Source: an uncultured Eubacteriales bacterium (lineage in GTDB: Bacteria > Bacillota > Clostridia > UBA1381). From it: a stretch of DNA of 34,403 bases. The stretch lies in assembly GCA_905199755.1 (NCBI GenBank), contig CAJKHT010000024.1, positions 1-34,403 of the forward strand. The letters run 5' to 3'. Position numbers and translations under genes: made by a program. The notes under the pieces are model-generated. The model saw only the letters and a program-made list of their open reading frames with translations, ran no database searches and was not told the origin of the DNA. Positions 7,291 through 14,934 of the stretch are shown here, one piece after another (within the stretch, counting starts at the first letter, position 1; each line of letters starts with the position of its first letter).

Positions 7291-9669
7291 ATGAAGAATT
7301 ACGGAAAGGGAGTGATTTATCTGACTCGAATAACGGTTGTGAAAGAGGATATTGCCGAAAAATTCAGACTTTTTATGGAAAACGGCAGAATAATGCTGTT
7401 TCGCGCTCCCTGCGGTTTCGGAAAAACCACACTTGCCAAGACGCTTTTAAAAAACTGCCGCGCCAAGGTGTATGAGACCGCGGCAGATAAAATGGATTTT
7501 ACCGCAATTCGTACCGATAAAAAATGGAGTGTACTGCTTGCGGATGATTTGCAGCTGCTTTGTAACCGTGAGGAGCAGCAGGAATTATGCGAGATTATAC
7601 GAAACAGCCCCGAAAAACGGTTTGTGTTTATGACGCGCGGAATGATTCCGGGCTGGCTGATACCGTTTCAGCTTTCGGGACTTCTTTATGATGTCGAAGC
7701 GGAGGAAATGTTTTTCGACAGAAAGACGGCTGAAAAATTTTTTGAGGGCTGCGGACTTAAGCTTTCCGAAACGGTATTCAATGCAATAATGCAGGATTCA
7801 ATGGGGTATCCGCTGGCATTGACAATTATTGCCGGACGAATGGAAAAGGGAGCGGAATATGACGGCAAGCTTTCGGGCGAGGTGATACATGAAATATATC
7901 TGTATTACGATGAAATGATTTTCCGCCGCTTTGAGCTTCCGATAAGACGTTTTCTTCTGGAGCTGGCGCCGTTTGAGGAATTCAGCACCGAGCTGGCAAA
8001 GATGGTAAGCGGAGATATTAATGCGGGGCGTTTGCTGTCACAGCTGCAAAAGGATACAAGCATGATGATATTTGACGGCCCCGATGAATTTCATTTCTGG
8101 CATATATTCAGAAGCTTTCTTTTGTGGGAGCAGGACCGTGAATATACAAAGGAGCAGCAGCGCTCGTTGTACAGCCGCGGAGGACTGTACTATGAGCTGC
8201 ACGAAAATTACGGAAAGGCGCTTGAATACTACTCAAAAAGCGGAGAAAAGGAAAAGGTTTCCGAGCTGCTTATAAAGGCGACAAGGTATCATCCCGGAAT
8301 GGGGCATTACGAAGAAATGGAAAGCTATTATTCGTCATTGCCCGATACGCTGATAAAGGAAAACCCGTCGCTTATGCAGGCAAAAAGCATGCTGTGTGCA
8401 CTGCATGCCGATTATGACGGCTCCGAACGATGGTACCGTGAGCTTGAAGAATTTGCGGCGGTGCGCAAAAAGTCCGATGCTGCGGCAAAAGAGGTAAGAA
8501 GCCGTCTGACATGGCTTAACATTGCATTGCCGCAAAGAGGTGTCACGGGACTTGCGGACACCATAAAAACGGCATTTCGGCTGATTATGGATAAAGAAAT
8601 GAGCCTGCCCTCGTTTTCGGTAACAAGCACGCTGCCGAGTATAATGAACGGCGGCAAGGATTTTTCGGACTGGAGTAAAATAGACGATTTTCTGTATTCC
8701 GCAATCCGAATTCCGGTAACGGTAATTCTGGGAAGAGACGGAACGGTACTTCCGGAGTGTGCAATTGCCGAAAGCAAGTTTGAAAAGGGAGAAGATGTGT
8801 CGAGCAGAATGCTGACGCTTGTCTCAAAAATAAGCGAAGTACAGAATAAAGGTACGCCGGACATCGAATTTGCGCTTGTGGGACTGCTTGTGCGTAATCA
8901 GATTGATACCGGCAGAGCGGAGGACGCAATAAATACGCTGACCGCCATGAAAGAAAGATTTGCGGAACGCGGACTTGAGCGCTTTATGCCGAATATAAAT
9001 GCAATGCTGTGCCGGATTGCCCTGAGACGCTCGGACATGGCACATGCCGAGGAATGGTATCGCAGCGAGGCACCGAAGGATGTGCTGAATATGCGTACTC
9101 TTAAACGTTATCTGTATTTTACGAAAGCAATGGTGGGGCTGGCATCGGGAAATGAGGAGGCTGCGCTTCTGACACTTTCTCCGCTGGAGCCGTACTGCAT
9201 ACGCTGTGACAGGCATATAGATACAATACATCTGAAGCTGCTTTATGCCATAGCAAAGCAGCGCAGAAACGATAATACGTGGAAAGAGGATATAAGCACG
9301 GCAATGAGTATTGCCGAAGAATACGGTTTTGTGCGTACCGTAAGTACTTACGGTGCGGTAATACTGCCGCTCCTTGAAGAAAGTAAAAACGGTGAATTTG
9401 CTCAAAAGGTAATAAAAGCGGCAAGAAATCAGGCGGTGTATTATCCCGATTTTCTGAAACCCAAAAAGTATCTTTCGGAAAAGCTTACCGATGCGGAAAT
9501 TCAGGTGCTGCGCCTTTTGTGTGCGGATAAAAGCAATTCCGAAATAGGCGAAATACTTAATATACGGCTTGCCACAGTAAAAAGCCATGTGAGCCACATA
9601 TTGCAGAAGCTGGGTGTAAGCAGGAGGAGCGAGGCAAAAACAACAGCCGAAAGGCTTAATATAATATAA
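7291..9669 (+). CDS. MalT-type LuxR-family ATP-dependent transcription regulator
   Basis: This is a 792-residue STAND-type regulator. A P-loop ATPase comes first (FRAPCGFGKTT near residues 38-47, Walker B-like LLADD near 82). A helical, tetratricopeptide-like middle follows, and a LuxR HTH closes the protein (LTDAEIQVLRLL to LGVSRRSEA, about residues 730-785). Such proteins usually sense a ligand through the helical region and activate transcription when ATP-bound; ligand and targets are unknown here. The start is uncertain. The first ATG (7291) lies at the predicted transcript start with no ribosome site. A good site, GGAAAGGGAG (7303-7312), instead points to a CTG in frame at 7321. The gene stands alone after the rnf terminator. 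Confidence 0.88.
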   Translation: MKNYGKGVIYLTRITVVKEDIAEKFRLFMENGRIMLFRAPCGFGKTTLAKTLLKNCRAKVYETAADKMDFTAIRTDKKWSVLLADDLQLLCNREEQQELCEIIRNSPEKRFVFMTRGMIPGWLIPFQLSGLLYDVEAEEMFFDRKTAEKFFEGCGLKLSETVFNAIMQDSMGYPLALTIIAGRMEKGAEYDGKLSGEVIHEIYLYYDEMIFRRFELPIRRFLLELAPFEEFSTELAKMVSGDINAGRLLSQLQKDTSMMIFDGPDEFHFWHIFRSFLLWEQDREYTKEQQRSLYSRGGLYYELHENYGKALEYYSKSGEKEKVSELLIKATRYHPGMGHYEEMESYYSSLPDTLIKENPSLMQAKSMLCALHADYDGSERWYRELEEFAAVRKKSDAAAKEVRSRLTWLNIALPQRGVTGLADTIKTAFRLIMDKEMSLPSFSVTSTLPSIMNGGKDFSDWSKIDDFLYSAIRIPVTVILGRDGTVLPECAIAESKFEKGEDVSSRMLTLVSKISEVQNKGTPDIEFALVGLLVRNQIDTGRAEDAINTLTAMKERFAERGLERFMPNINAMLCRIALRRSDMAHAEEWYRSEAPKDVLNMRTLKRYLYFTKAMVGLASGNEEAALLTLSPLEPYCIRCDRHIDTIHLKLLYAIAKQRRNDNTWKEDISTAMSIAEEYGFVRTVSTYGAVILPLLEESKNGEFAQKVIKAARNQAVYYPDFLKPKKYLSEKLTDAEIQVLRLLCADKSNSEIGEILNIRLATVKSHVSHILQKLGVSRRSEAKTTAERLNII

Positions 9670-10146
9670 AAGAAAAATTTTCATTATGCGTTATCGGATA
9701 CGGTAAAAACACCGTCCGATTACAGCATGGGAAAAAGAAATATTGAGTTTAAGGTAAATGCTGCAAACGGTAGGACTGTCACGGCTCTTGATGCTGATAA
9801 GTCGGAGGCCGACATGGCTGAGATTATCAGAAATACAGTAGCAGCTTTAATGAAAGTGATATAACCATACCGTGGCTGTTGCAGCAGGAATTCCGCTTAT
9901 CGTAGAAAATACGGAAAACGGTACATTGACAGTAAAGCGAAAAGATAAAAAACTTAAATCCGGTGATGCGGCAAATTCCGGTGATGTGCTCTCTTTTACT
10001 ATATCTGCATCGGCGGATATTCGCTTTCGGCGGTCAAGGTAAACGGAAATACGGTAAGCGGCAATTCCTATATAATTTCGGATACCGATATGTCGGCAAT
10101 CATACAAAGCTTTGTTGAGAGAAAACGGTTTCCGGGAAAAAACTAA
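9670..10146 (+). pseudogene. Decayed C-terminal part of a cell-surface repeat protein
   Basis: Three protein-like fragments lie in succession. The first, in frame with the regulator just after its stop, ends KVNAANGRTVTALDADKSEADMAEI and stops at 9862-9864. The second, in the next frame from about 9866, reads VENTENGTLTVKRKDKKLKSGD and SGDVLSFTIS. From about 10010 the frame shifts back to give GYSLSAVKVNGNTVSGNSY. The second and third join into one unit resembling the Gly/Val-rich beta repeats of Gram-positive surface proteins (NGTLTV...GDVLTIT...GYxLxxLKVNG). An internal stop and two frame changes show decay. The N-terminal part of the protein is absent. Confidence 0.6.
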
Positions 10147-10192
10147 GGCTGTTTAAAAAGTCAATCGACTTTTTAAACAGCCGTTTTTTTTT
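10147..10192. terminator. Strong bidirectional terminator
   Basis: A perfect 16-bp stem (10147-10162 / 10167-10182) with loop AATC is followed by at least nine T on the plus strand. It touches the stop codon of the minus-strand AraC gene (10191-10193) and separates it from the decayed gene. Confidence 0.9.
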
Positions 10193-10991
10193 ATAACTTG
10201 GATCGGCATATTTTTCTGTACTTTAACGGCGGCAGACCTGTAATTTTTTTAAATACCGAGGAAAAATAATTACTGTCCGAAAATCCGCACCGAAAAGCAA
10301 TTTTGCATACCGAATCCCTGCTTTGGGCAAGCATTTCTTTGGCTGCTTTTATACGTACCGTTTGTATAAATTCCTTGTATCCGAAGCCTGTGGAGGCTTT
10401 GAAAAGCTTGGAAAAATAGTCCTCACTGTAGCCTGCCATATCCGCAAGCAGGGAAAGCGTAATATTTTGCGGATAGTTTTCGGTTATGTATTTTGTAATT
10501 TTGCTTATGGCGGTGTTTGTTTCGGTTATATTATTGCTTTCGCCGTCGGAGGAGACATTCCGCGCAATATATGCAAAAAGCTCGGTCATATAGCAAAATA
10601 TCAGCTCGTGTGATATGTCGCTGCCGTTGATATATTCGGTATAAAGCTTTTTGAATATATCCTCTATAAAATAACTGTCGGACGGGCGGTAGAAACGGTT
10701 TCTGAATATTTCATTCACCTTTTCTCTGAGTGGGGGAGCAATATAATCATCCGAAAAACCGATAAGTATACGTTTATGCGGATTACCGTCACGATACACG
10801 GTTTTGTGAATTGTGCCGCTTTGTACGAACACTATATCGTGCGGCATAACGGAGTAGATTTTATTGTCAATAAAATAATTGCAGCTCCCCTGAGCCATAT
10901 AATATATTTCCGAAAAATCATGATAGTGATTTCTGTTAACAAATGACTTTCTTGTGCGAATATCTATTTCAAAAAAATTTCCGCTGTTCAT
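10191..10991 (-). CDS. AraC-family transcription regulator with cupin sensor domain
   Basis: The 266-residue protein has an N-terminal cupin-like sensor domain (HYHDFSEIYYMAQGSCNYFIDNK; PHDIVFVQSGTIHKTVY) and a C-terminal pair of HTH motifs. The first is in LSLLADMAGYSEDYFSKLFK and the second in VCKIAFRCGFSDSNYFSSVFKK, followed by the AraC signature TGLPPLKYRK. AraC/cupin regulators of this build usually control sugar-use genes and bind a small carbohydrate. The start follows GAGGTGG by a suitable distance. It lies downstream of the alpha/beta hydrolase on the same strand but has its own promoter, which makes the hydrolase a plausible, unproven target. Confidence 0.9.
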   Translation of the reverse strand: MNSGNFFEIDIRTRKSFVNRNHYHDFSEIYYMAQGSCNYFIDNKIYSVMPHDIVFVQSGTIHKTVYRDGNPHKRILIGFSDDYIAPPLREKVNEIFRNRFYRPSDSYFIEDIFKKLYTEYINGSDISHELIFCYMTELFAYIARNVSSDGESNNITETNTAISKITKYITENYPQNITLSLLADMAGYSEDYFSKLFKASTGFGYKEFIQTVRIKAAKEMLAQSRDSVCKIAFRCGFSDSNYFSSVFKKITGLPPLKYRKICRSKL

Positions 10992-11008
10992 AACACCACC
11001 TCATAATC

Positions 11009-11036
11009 ATTATAGCATTATAAGCAAAAAAGTCAA
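11009..11036 (-). promoter_or_regulatory. AraC gene promoter overlapping the upstream terminator
   Basis: On the minus strand, TTGACT (11036-11031), a 16-bp spacer and TATAAT (11014-11009) lie about 18 bp before the start codon. The -35 box lies inside the arm of the hairpin that ends the hydrolase transcript. Confidence 0.65.
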
Positions 11037-11060
11037 GCAATACGGAAAGCTTGACTTTTT
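11025..11060. terminator. Terminator of the alpha/beta hydrolase gene
   Basis: AAAAAGTCAAGC (11026-11037) pairs perfectly with GCTTGACTTTTT (11049-11060) around an 11-nt loop. On the minus strand it ends in a run of T just after the hydrolase stop. Confidence 0.75.
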
Positions 11061-11077
11061 ACATATAAAAAGTGTGT

Positions 11078-12109
11078 TTATTTTAAAGTCCGTAACTCAT
11101 CGAGCGCTTTATATGCGATGTCGGGATAAAATTGGTGTCCGCCGTCACCGATTACAAGGCGCACCATGTCCTCTGCTCCGGCTGCGGAATATAGGGATTT
11201 AATCATATCCGCACTTTTCTGCACGCCGTGCAGAGGGAATATATCGTCATATCTGCCTGCAACTATAACCATTCCGCGCGGAGCAATAAGTCCGCCCAAG
11301 TCGCCCATGTCGAAATAACGCGCTATTGACGGAATATAATTGCACGGACAATGATAAATGTTTATTATGGAATCCAGATATGTGCAGACGGAACACGAGG
11401 GAACAGCATATTTTATGCGCTCGTCAATGCATGCGGCATAGAATGTTGCCGTGCCGCCGCCCGAATTGCCCATGCATGATATGTCGTTTGCGTCAATCTG
11501 ACTGAAATTATCGCATATTACATCTATTGTGCGCGAAATATCCCATACACGTTCACCTATTGCACATCTTCCCGTGAGCAGAGCTTTCACGGCGGAGGCG
11601 GTGCCTTCGCGTCCGCCCGAGCAGCAGCCCGGACCTTCCGAATCTCCGCCGCATTCGCCCATGTATCTCTGCTCCGTCACAACGGCACAATAGCCTCTTT
11701 TTATTACCCTGCATGCAAAATCTCTGCCGCTTTCTATCATTTGCGTATCACCATCATATTTGGCTTCACCTATTGAAATCTGCATACCCTTTGAATGTCC
11801 TTGCAGACACAGCATCGCAGGCATAGGTGTTTTTACGTTTTTCGGTGTGAGTACATAACCGGGAACGTAATAACCCTTTTCGCTCTGAAACGAAAAACGT
11901 GTTTTTGTATATTCGCCGCAGTCCTCCTCGTATTCTGTTTTAAAATCCGCATCACATTTTCTCATGTATCGGAGTCCCAGAAGCTCCGACAGTTTTGCGC
12001 GCGCTCTCATCTGCCATGATTTAAAATCCTCGCTGCCGTCATAGCGGTATTCGGGGATGATTTCCGAGACCAGCTCCGATATAACCTTTTCGGGATTATG
12101 ATTTTTCAT
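11078..12109 (-). CDS. Alpha/beta hydrolase of the acetyl-esterase/dienelactone hydrolase type
   Basis: The 343-residue protein has an alpha/beta hydrolase core. GNSGGG carries the nucleophile Ser, DDIFP in GRYDDIFPLHG the acid, and GDGGHQFYP the His. MPAMLCLQGHSKG gives the oxyanion region, and the segment VTEQRYMGECGGDSEGPGC matches the large esterase branch of this fold (Abhydrolase_7/acetyl xylan esterase-like). No signal peptide is seen. I chose the ATG at 12109, which follows GAGGAGTG by about 7 nt; the open frame continues to 12214 without a ribosome site. A role in deacylating plant glycans is suggested by family and by the neighbouring AraC gene, but the substrate is unknown. Confidence 0.8.
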   Translation of the reverse strand: MKNHNPEKVISELVSEIIPEYRYDGSEDFKSWQMRARAKLSELLGLRYMRKCDADFKTEYEEDCGEYTKTRFSFQSEKGYYVPGYVLTPKNVKTPMPAMLCLQGHSKGMQISIGEAKYDGDTQMIESGRDFACRVIKRGYCAVVTEQRYMGECGGDSEGPGCCSGGREGTASAVKALLTGRCAIGERVWDISRTIDVICDNFSQIDANDISCMGNSGGGTATFYAACIDERIKYAVPSCSVCTYLDSIINIYHCPCNYIPSIARYFDMGDLGGLIAPRGMVIVAGRYDDIFPLHGVQKSADMIKSLYSAAGAEDMVRLVIGDGGHQFYPDIAYKALDELRTLK

Positions 12110-12129
12110 TATAATACACTCCTCGTATA

Positions 12130-12145
12130 ATATCTTTATAGATAT
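12130..12145. promoter_or_regulatory. Palindrome upstream of the hydrolase, possible operator
   Basis: ATATCT-TTAT-AGATAT is a perfect 6+6 palindrome 21-36 bp upstream of the hydrolase start and overlaps a TATAAA-like -10 sequence on the minus strand. Its position fits an operator, but AT-rich palindromes arise by chance. Confidence 0.3.
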
Positions 12146-12183
12146 GGTTTTTATATTAAAAATATCAATCGGTTTGGTAAACC

Positions 12184-12252
12184 TATGATAGGGAAGAAAA
12201 ATGCCCCGGCGCATTGCGCCGCCTTTAAATCACCCTCCGCATCGCCTATCAT
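12184..12252. repeat. Small inverted-repeat-bounded insert with GC-rich centre
   Basis: ATGATAGG (12184-12191) and CCTATCAT (12245-12252) are exact inverted copies 69 bp apart outside to outside. Between them is the near-palindrome GGCGCATTGCGCC (12208-12220), much richer in G+C than its surroundings. The right end falls exactly where the HAD-like reading frame loses its family resemblance, so it may be a small mobile insert that broke that gene. Confidence 0.35.
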
Positions 12253-12348
12253 CAATAAATGCGGGAATAAATGCTTTTTTATGCTTTATTGTCATGCTGT
12301 CAAACGCAGTCCCGTCGGAATCCACGCATATAAAAAATCTTTTTCCAT
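12230..12348 (-). pseudogene. 5' remnant of a HAD-superfamily phosphatase gene
   Basis: On the minus strand a good ribosome site (GGGAGG) precedes ATG at 12348, which reads MEKDFLYA. One frame over, it continues VDSDGTAFDSMTIKHKKAFIPAFID and reaches a stop at 12232-12230. DxDGT(A) followed by DSM and IKHK is the N-terminal signature of a family of clostridial HAD hydrolases. The frameshift after about 8 codons, and the loss of everything beyond about 40 residues from a domain normally over 200 long, mark a pseudogene. Confidence 0.55.
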
Positions 12349-12475
12349 AAATCCTCCCTACACATGCCGCCCGAAATTATTTACTGTAAAATAATTATAC
12401 AGCAAATAATTTCTTATTTCCTCTGATTTTTTGCTATAGTACATTGATTTCTTGATTTTTTTGACATATTAATAA

Positions 12476-12514
12476 GAAAAAAATAAGTCCGATACCGTGT
12501 ACCGAACTTATTTC
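12476..12514 (-). terminator. Terminator of secG
   Basis: The hairpin AATAAGTTCGGTAC / GTATCGGACTTATT forms on the minus strand, with G-T pairs at the two positions that would be mismatched on the plus strand, followed by T5-6. It lies about 17 nt downstream of the secG stop. Confidence 0.75.
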
Positions 12515-12530
12515 AAATATCATATTTGCT

Positions 12531-12782
12531 TTATGCATTTGTGGAAGTAAGTATAACCAATACAAGAGTTGTAATAAGGAATAATATTGCAACCGTTGTT
12601 GTAAGCTTTACGTACATTGCTTCCTTTGTTGTACCGCCGGCTTTTTTAAAGAATGAATCACCCATATCGGACGATGCACCCTGAATACCTCTCATACCGG
12701 GATCCTTTCCCTCCTGTGCGAGTACAATAAATATTAATAAACATGCAACTACAAGGTGAAGAACTAAGAAAAATTTATCCAT
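12531..12782 (-). CDS. secG: Protein-export membrane protein SecG
   Basis: SecG is the small, non-essential subunit of the SecYEG translocon that aids membrane cycling during export. The 83 residues show two membrane helices (about 5-23 and 58-80). Between them is the family loop QEGKDPGMRGIQGASSDMGDSFF, close to the usual QxGKGxG...GASxxxFG pattern. An AAGGAGG site precedes the start by a good distance. It is monocistronic between its own promoter and terminator. Confidence 0.93.
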   Translation of the reverse strand: MDKFFLVLHLVVACLLIFIVLAQEGKDPGMRGIQGASSDMGDSFFKKAGGTTKEAMYVKLTTTVAILFLITTLVLVILTSTNA

Positions 12783-12823
12783 AATCTGACCTCCTTTTCT
12801 GAAAACTGTATAAACACTTAACT

Positions 12824-12851
12824 ATTATATCATAAATTCAGGAATTTACAA
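12824..12851 (-). promoter_or_regulatory. secG promoter
   Basis: On the minus strand, TTGTAA (12851-12846), a 16-bp spacer and TATAAT (12829-12824) lie about 40 bp before the start codon. Confidence 0.65.
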
Positions 12852-12891
12852 GATTTTTTTCAAAAAAAATTAAATTTTTTTTGAAAATGAC

Positions 12892-12920
12892 TGTACTAAA
12901 CGCGGAAAATTTGTTATAAT
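12892..12920 (+). promoter_or_regulatory. Probable hflX promoter
   Basis: A perfect TATAAT sits at 12915-12920, preceded by TTG. At 17-bp spacing the -35 position (12892-12897, TGTACT) is weak, so the call rests on the -10 box. The leader to the chosen hflX start would be about 80 nt. Confidence 0.45.
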
Positions 12921-13008
12921 AAAAACGGAAAGCTGTGAAATGCGGCAAAAGAAATACATTAAAGGAAGATACTGTTTTTGCAGTAAAATAATGTATCACG
13001 GAGGCAGT

Positions 13009-14271
13009 ATGACAGAGAACGGAGACAAAACGGAACGTGCGGTGCTTGCCGGAGTACATACCGGTACGCGCGGCGAATTGAATGATACGACAGATGAATC
13101 GATTGAGGAGCTTTCGGAGCTTGTAAAAACTGCCGGCGGTGAGACGGTATGTACCGTTATACAGAATAAGCAGGAGCTTGAAGCGGCAACCTATATGGGT
13201 ACGGGAAAGCTGGAGGAAATAAAAAACGCGGTGGAAATGTTTGATGCCGATATGGTCGTTTTCGATGATGAGCTTTCACCTGTTCAGCTGCGGAATATTT
13301 CGGATTTTCTCGGAGTGAAAATTCTGGATCGCTCCATGCTGATACTGGATATTTTTGCTATGCGTGCCAAAAGCGGCGAGGGCAAGCTGCAGGTGGAGCT
13401 TGCTCAGCTTAAGTACAGATTGCCGCGGCTTCGGGGAATGGGAAATGTGTTGAGCCGTACAGGCGCAGGCATAGGTACGCGCGGCCCCGGAGAAAGCAGG
13501 CTTGAAAGCGACAGGCGGCATATATACCGCAGAATTGCCGCACTGGAGGAGCAGATTGAGGAGCTGGGAAAGCATCGTAATCTTATACGTTCAAGACGTG
13601 AAAAGGACGGTATAATAACCGCGGCATTGGTGGGCTATACCAATGCGGGCAAGTCAACTCTGCTTAATACGCTTACCGATGCAAGCGTTTTTGCGGAGGA
13701 TAAGCTGTTTGCCACTCTTGATCCGACATCAAGGGCAATAACTCTTGAGGATAACAGAAAGATACTTCTTGTAGATACGGTGGGCTTTATAAGAAAGCTG
13801 CCGCACAAGCTTATAGAAGCTTTCAAATCAACACTGGAGGAGGCAGTTACGGCGGATTTGCTTCTGCATGTTATAGATGCATCGAGCAATGAGCGTGACA
13901 ATCAGATAAGCGTGGTCGAAACGGTGCTTGATGAAATAGGTGCCGGCGGAAAACCAGTAATAGGCGTATTCAACAAATGCGACAAGCTCGATATACTGTC
14001 CGTGGTAAATGACGGGTATGGTAAAAATGTATTTATAAGTGCAAAAAACGGTGTAAATATTGACAAGCTTATCGAAGCCGTTTCCGAGACGGCTCCCGGT
14101 AAAAAACGCAGGATAAAAGCGGTTATTCCGTACAGCGAGGGCTTTATTATAAATGAACTGCATGACAGGGAAAAGGTACTTGCCGAAGTATATACGGAAA
14201 ACGGAACTTTGGTGGAGGCTTTGGTTGATGCCAAGATGTACGAAAGGATAAAGGAGTATATGCATGTCTAA
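13009..14271 (+). CDS. hflX: GTPase HflX
   Basis: HflX is a ribosome-associated GTPase that splits or rescues stalled ribosomes under stress. In this 420-residue protein the N-terminal HflX domain includes the Gly-rich linker GAGIGTRGPGES. The GTPase domain shows GYTNAGKST (G1), DTVGF (G3) and NKCD (G4), then a short C-terminal domain. I chose the ATG at 13009 because ACGGAGG precedes it; the open frame extends back to 12940 without a ribosome site. The last 8 bp overlap the next gene, so the two are probably co-translated. Confidence 0.93.
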   Translation: MTENGDKTERAVLAGVHTGTRGELNDTTDESIEELSELVKTAGGETVCTVIQNKQELEAATYMGTGKLEEIKNAVEMFDADMVVFDDELSPVQLRNISDFLGVKILDRSMLILDIFAMRAKSGEGKLQVELAQLKYRLPRLRGMGNVLSRTGAGIGTRGPGESRLESDRRHIYRRIAALEEQIEELGKHRNLIRSRREKDGIITAALVGYTNAGKSTLLNTLTDASVFAEDKLFATLDPTSRAITLEDNRKILLVDTVGFIRKLPHKLIEAFKSTLEEAVTADLLLHVIDASSNERDNQISVVETVLDEIGAGGKPVIGVFNKCDKLDILSVVNDGYGKNVFISAKNGVNIDKLIEAVSETAPGKKRRIKAVIPYSEGFIINELHDREKVLAEVYTENGTLVEALVDAKMYERIKEYMHV

Positions 14272-14899
14272 AAAAGACAGATACAAAACGGTTTCGGAGG
14301 AATCCGAAACGCTGATTGTCGAAAAGAAATCCAAATTCATATCGCATGTGATGCCGGTTGATAATGAAACGGATGCAATTGCATATCTGAATAAAATACG
14401 TTCAAAATATCCCGATGCGACACATAATGTATACGCATATGTAATTGACGAGAATAATATTTTCAGATATTCCGATGACGGTGAACCGTCGGGGACGGCA
14501 GGAATGCCCGTTCTTGATACGATAAGGAAATCGGGAATTGTGGACGTCATAGCGGTAGTGACGCGGTATTTCGGAGGTACGCTTCTGGGTACGGGCGGTC
14601 TGGTGCATGCATACAGCGCCTCGGCAGACAAGGGATTAAATGCTTCGGGAATAATTATCCGTGAAAAGTGCAATATTGTAGAGGTAAAAACAGATTACCC
14701 CACTGCCGGAAAGGTACAGTATAAAGCAGCGGAAAAGGGATATATAATTGAAGATACCGTGTATGACAATGAGGTTACGTTTAAAATATGCTCGCCTTTG
14801 GAAAAGACACAGACGCTTATTGCGGAAATGATAGATTTAACAAACGGCCGTGCAATTTGTAAAGTCACGGGTGAAAAGTATGCGGACAGGAAAGAATAG
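14264..14899 (+). CDS. yigZ: YigZ/IMPACT-family protein
   Basis: The 211-residue protein matches the UPF0029/IMPACT family. The N-terminal domain has the signatures KKSKFISHV, YSDDGEPSGTAGMP and VTRYFGGTLLGTGGLVHAYS. A smaller C-terminal domain (from about residue 140) has the ferredoxin-like fold typical of this family. The biochemical function of bacterial members is not settled; a role linked to translation has been suggested from the eukaryotic IMPACT protein. It overlaps hflX by 8 bp and is followed by a membrane-anchored unknown. Confidence 0.9.
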   Translation: MSKKDRYKTVSEESETLIVEKKSKFISHVMPVDNETDAIAYLNKIRSKYPDATHNVYAYVIDENNIFRYSDDGEPSGTAGMPVLDTIRKSGIVDVIAVVTRYFGGTLLGTGGLVHAYSASADKGLNASGIIIREKCNIVEVKTDYPTAGKVQYKAAEKGYIIEDTVYDNEVTFKICSPLEKTQTLIAEMIDLTNGRAICKVTGEKYADRKE

Positions 14900-14934
14900 A
14901 ATACAGGTAACGGTGGAAAGGAAAGGTGCGGACA

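Noticed and set aside
8824..9684. 286-residue minus-strand open frame opposite the MalT-like regulator
   Set aside because: The plus strand encodes the LuxR HTH and helical repeats; the antisense product is rich in Cys, His, Tyr and Phe without recognisable motifs.
13828..14673. 281-residue minus-strand open frame across hflX and yigZ
   Set aside because: It spans two well-supported genes in the opposite direction and shows no motif or start signal.
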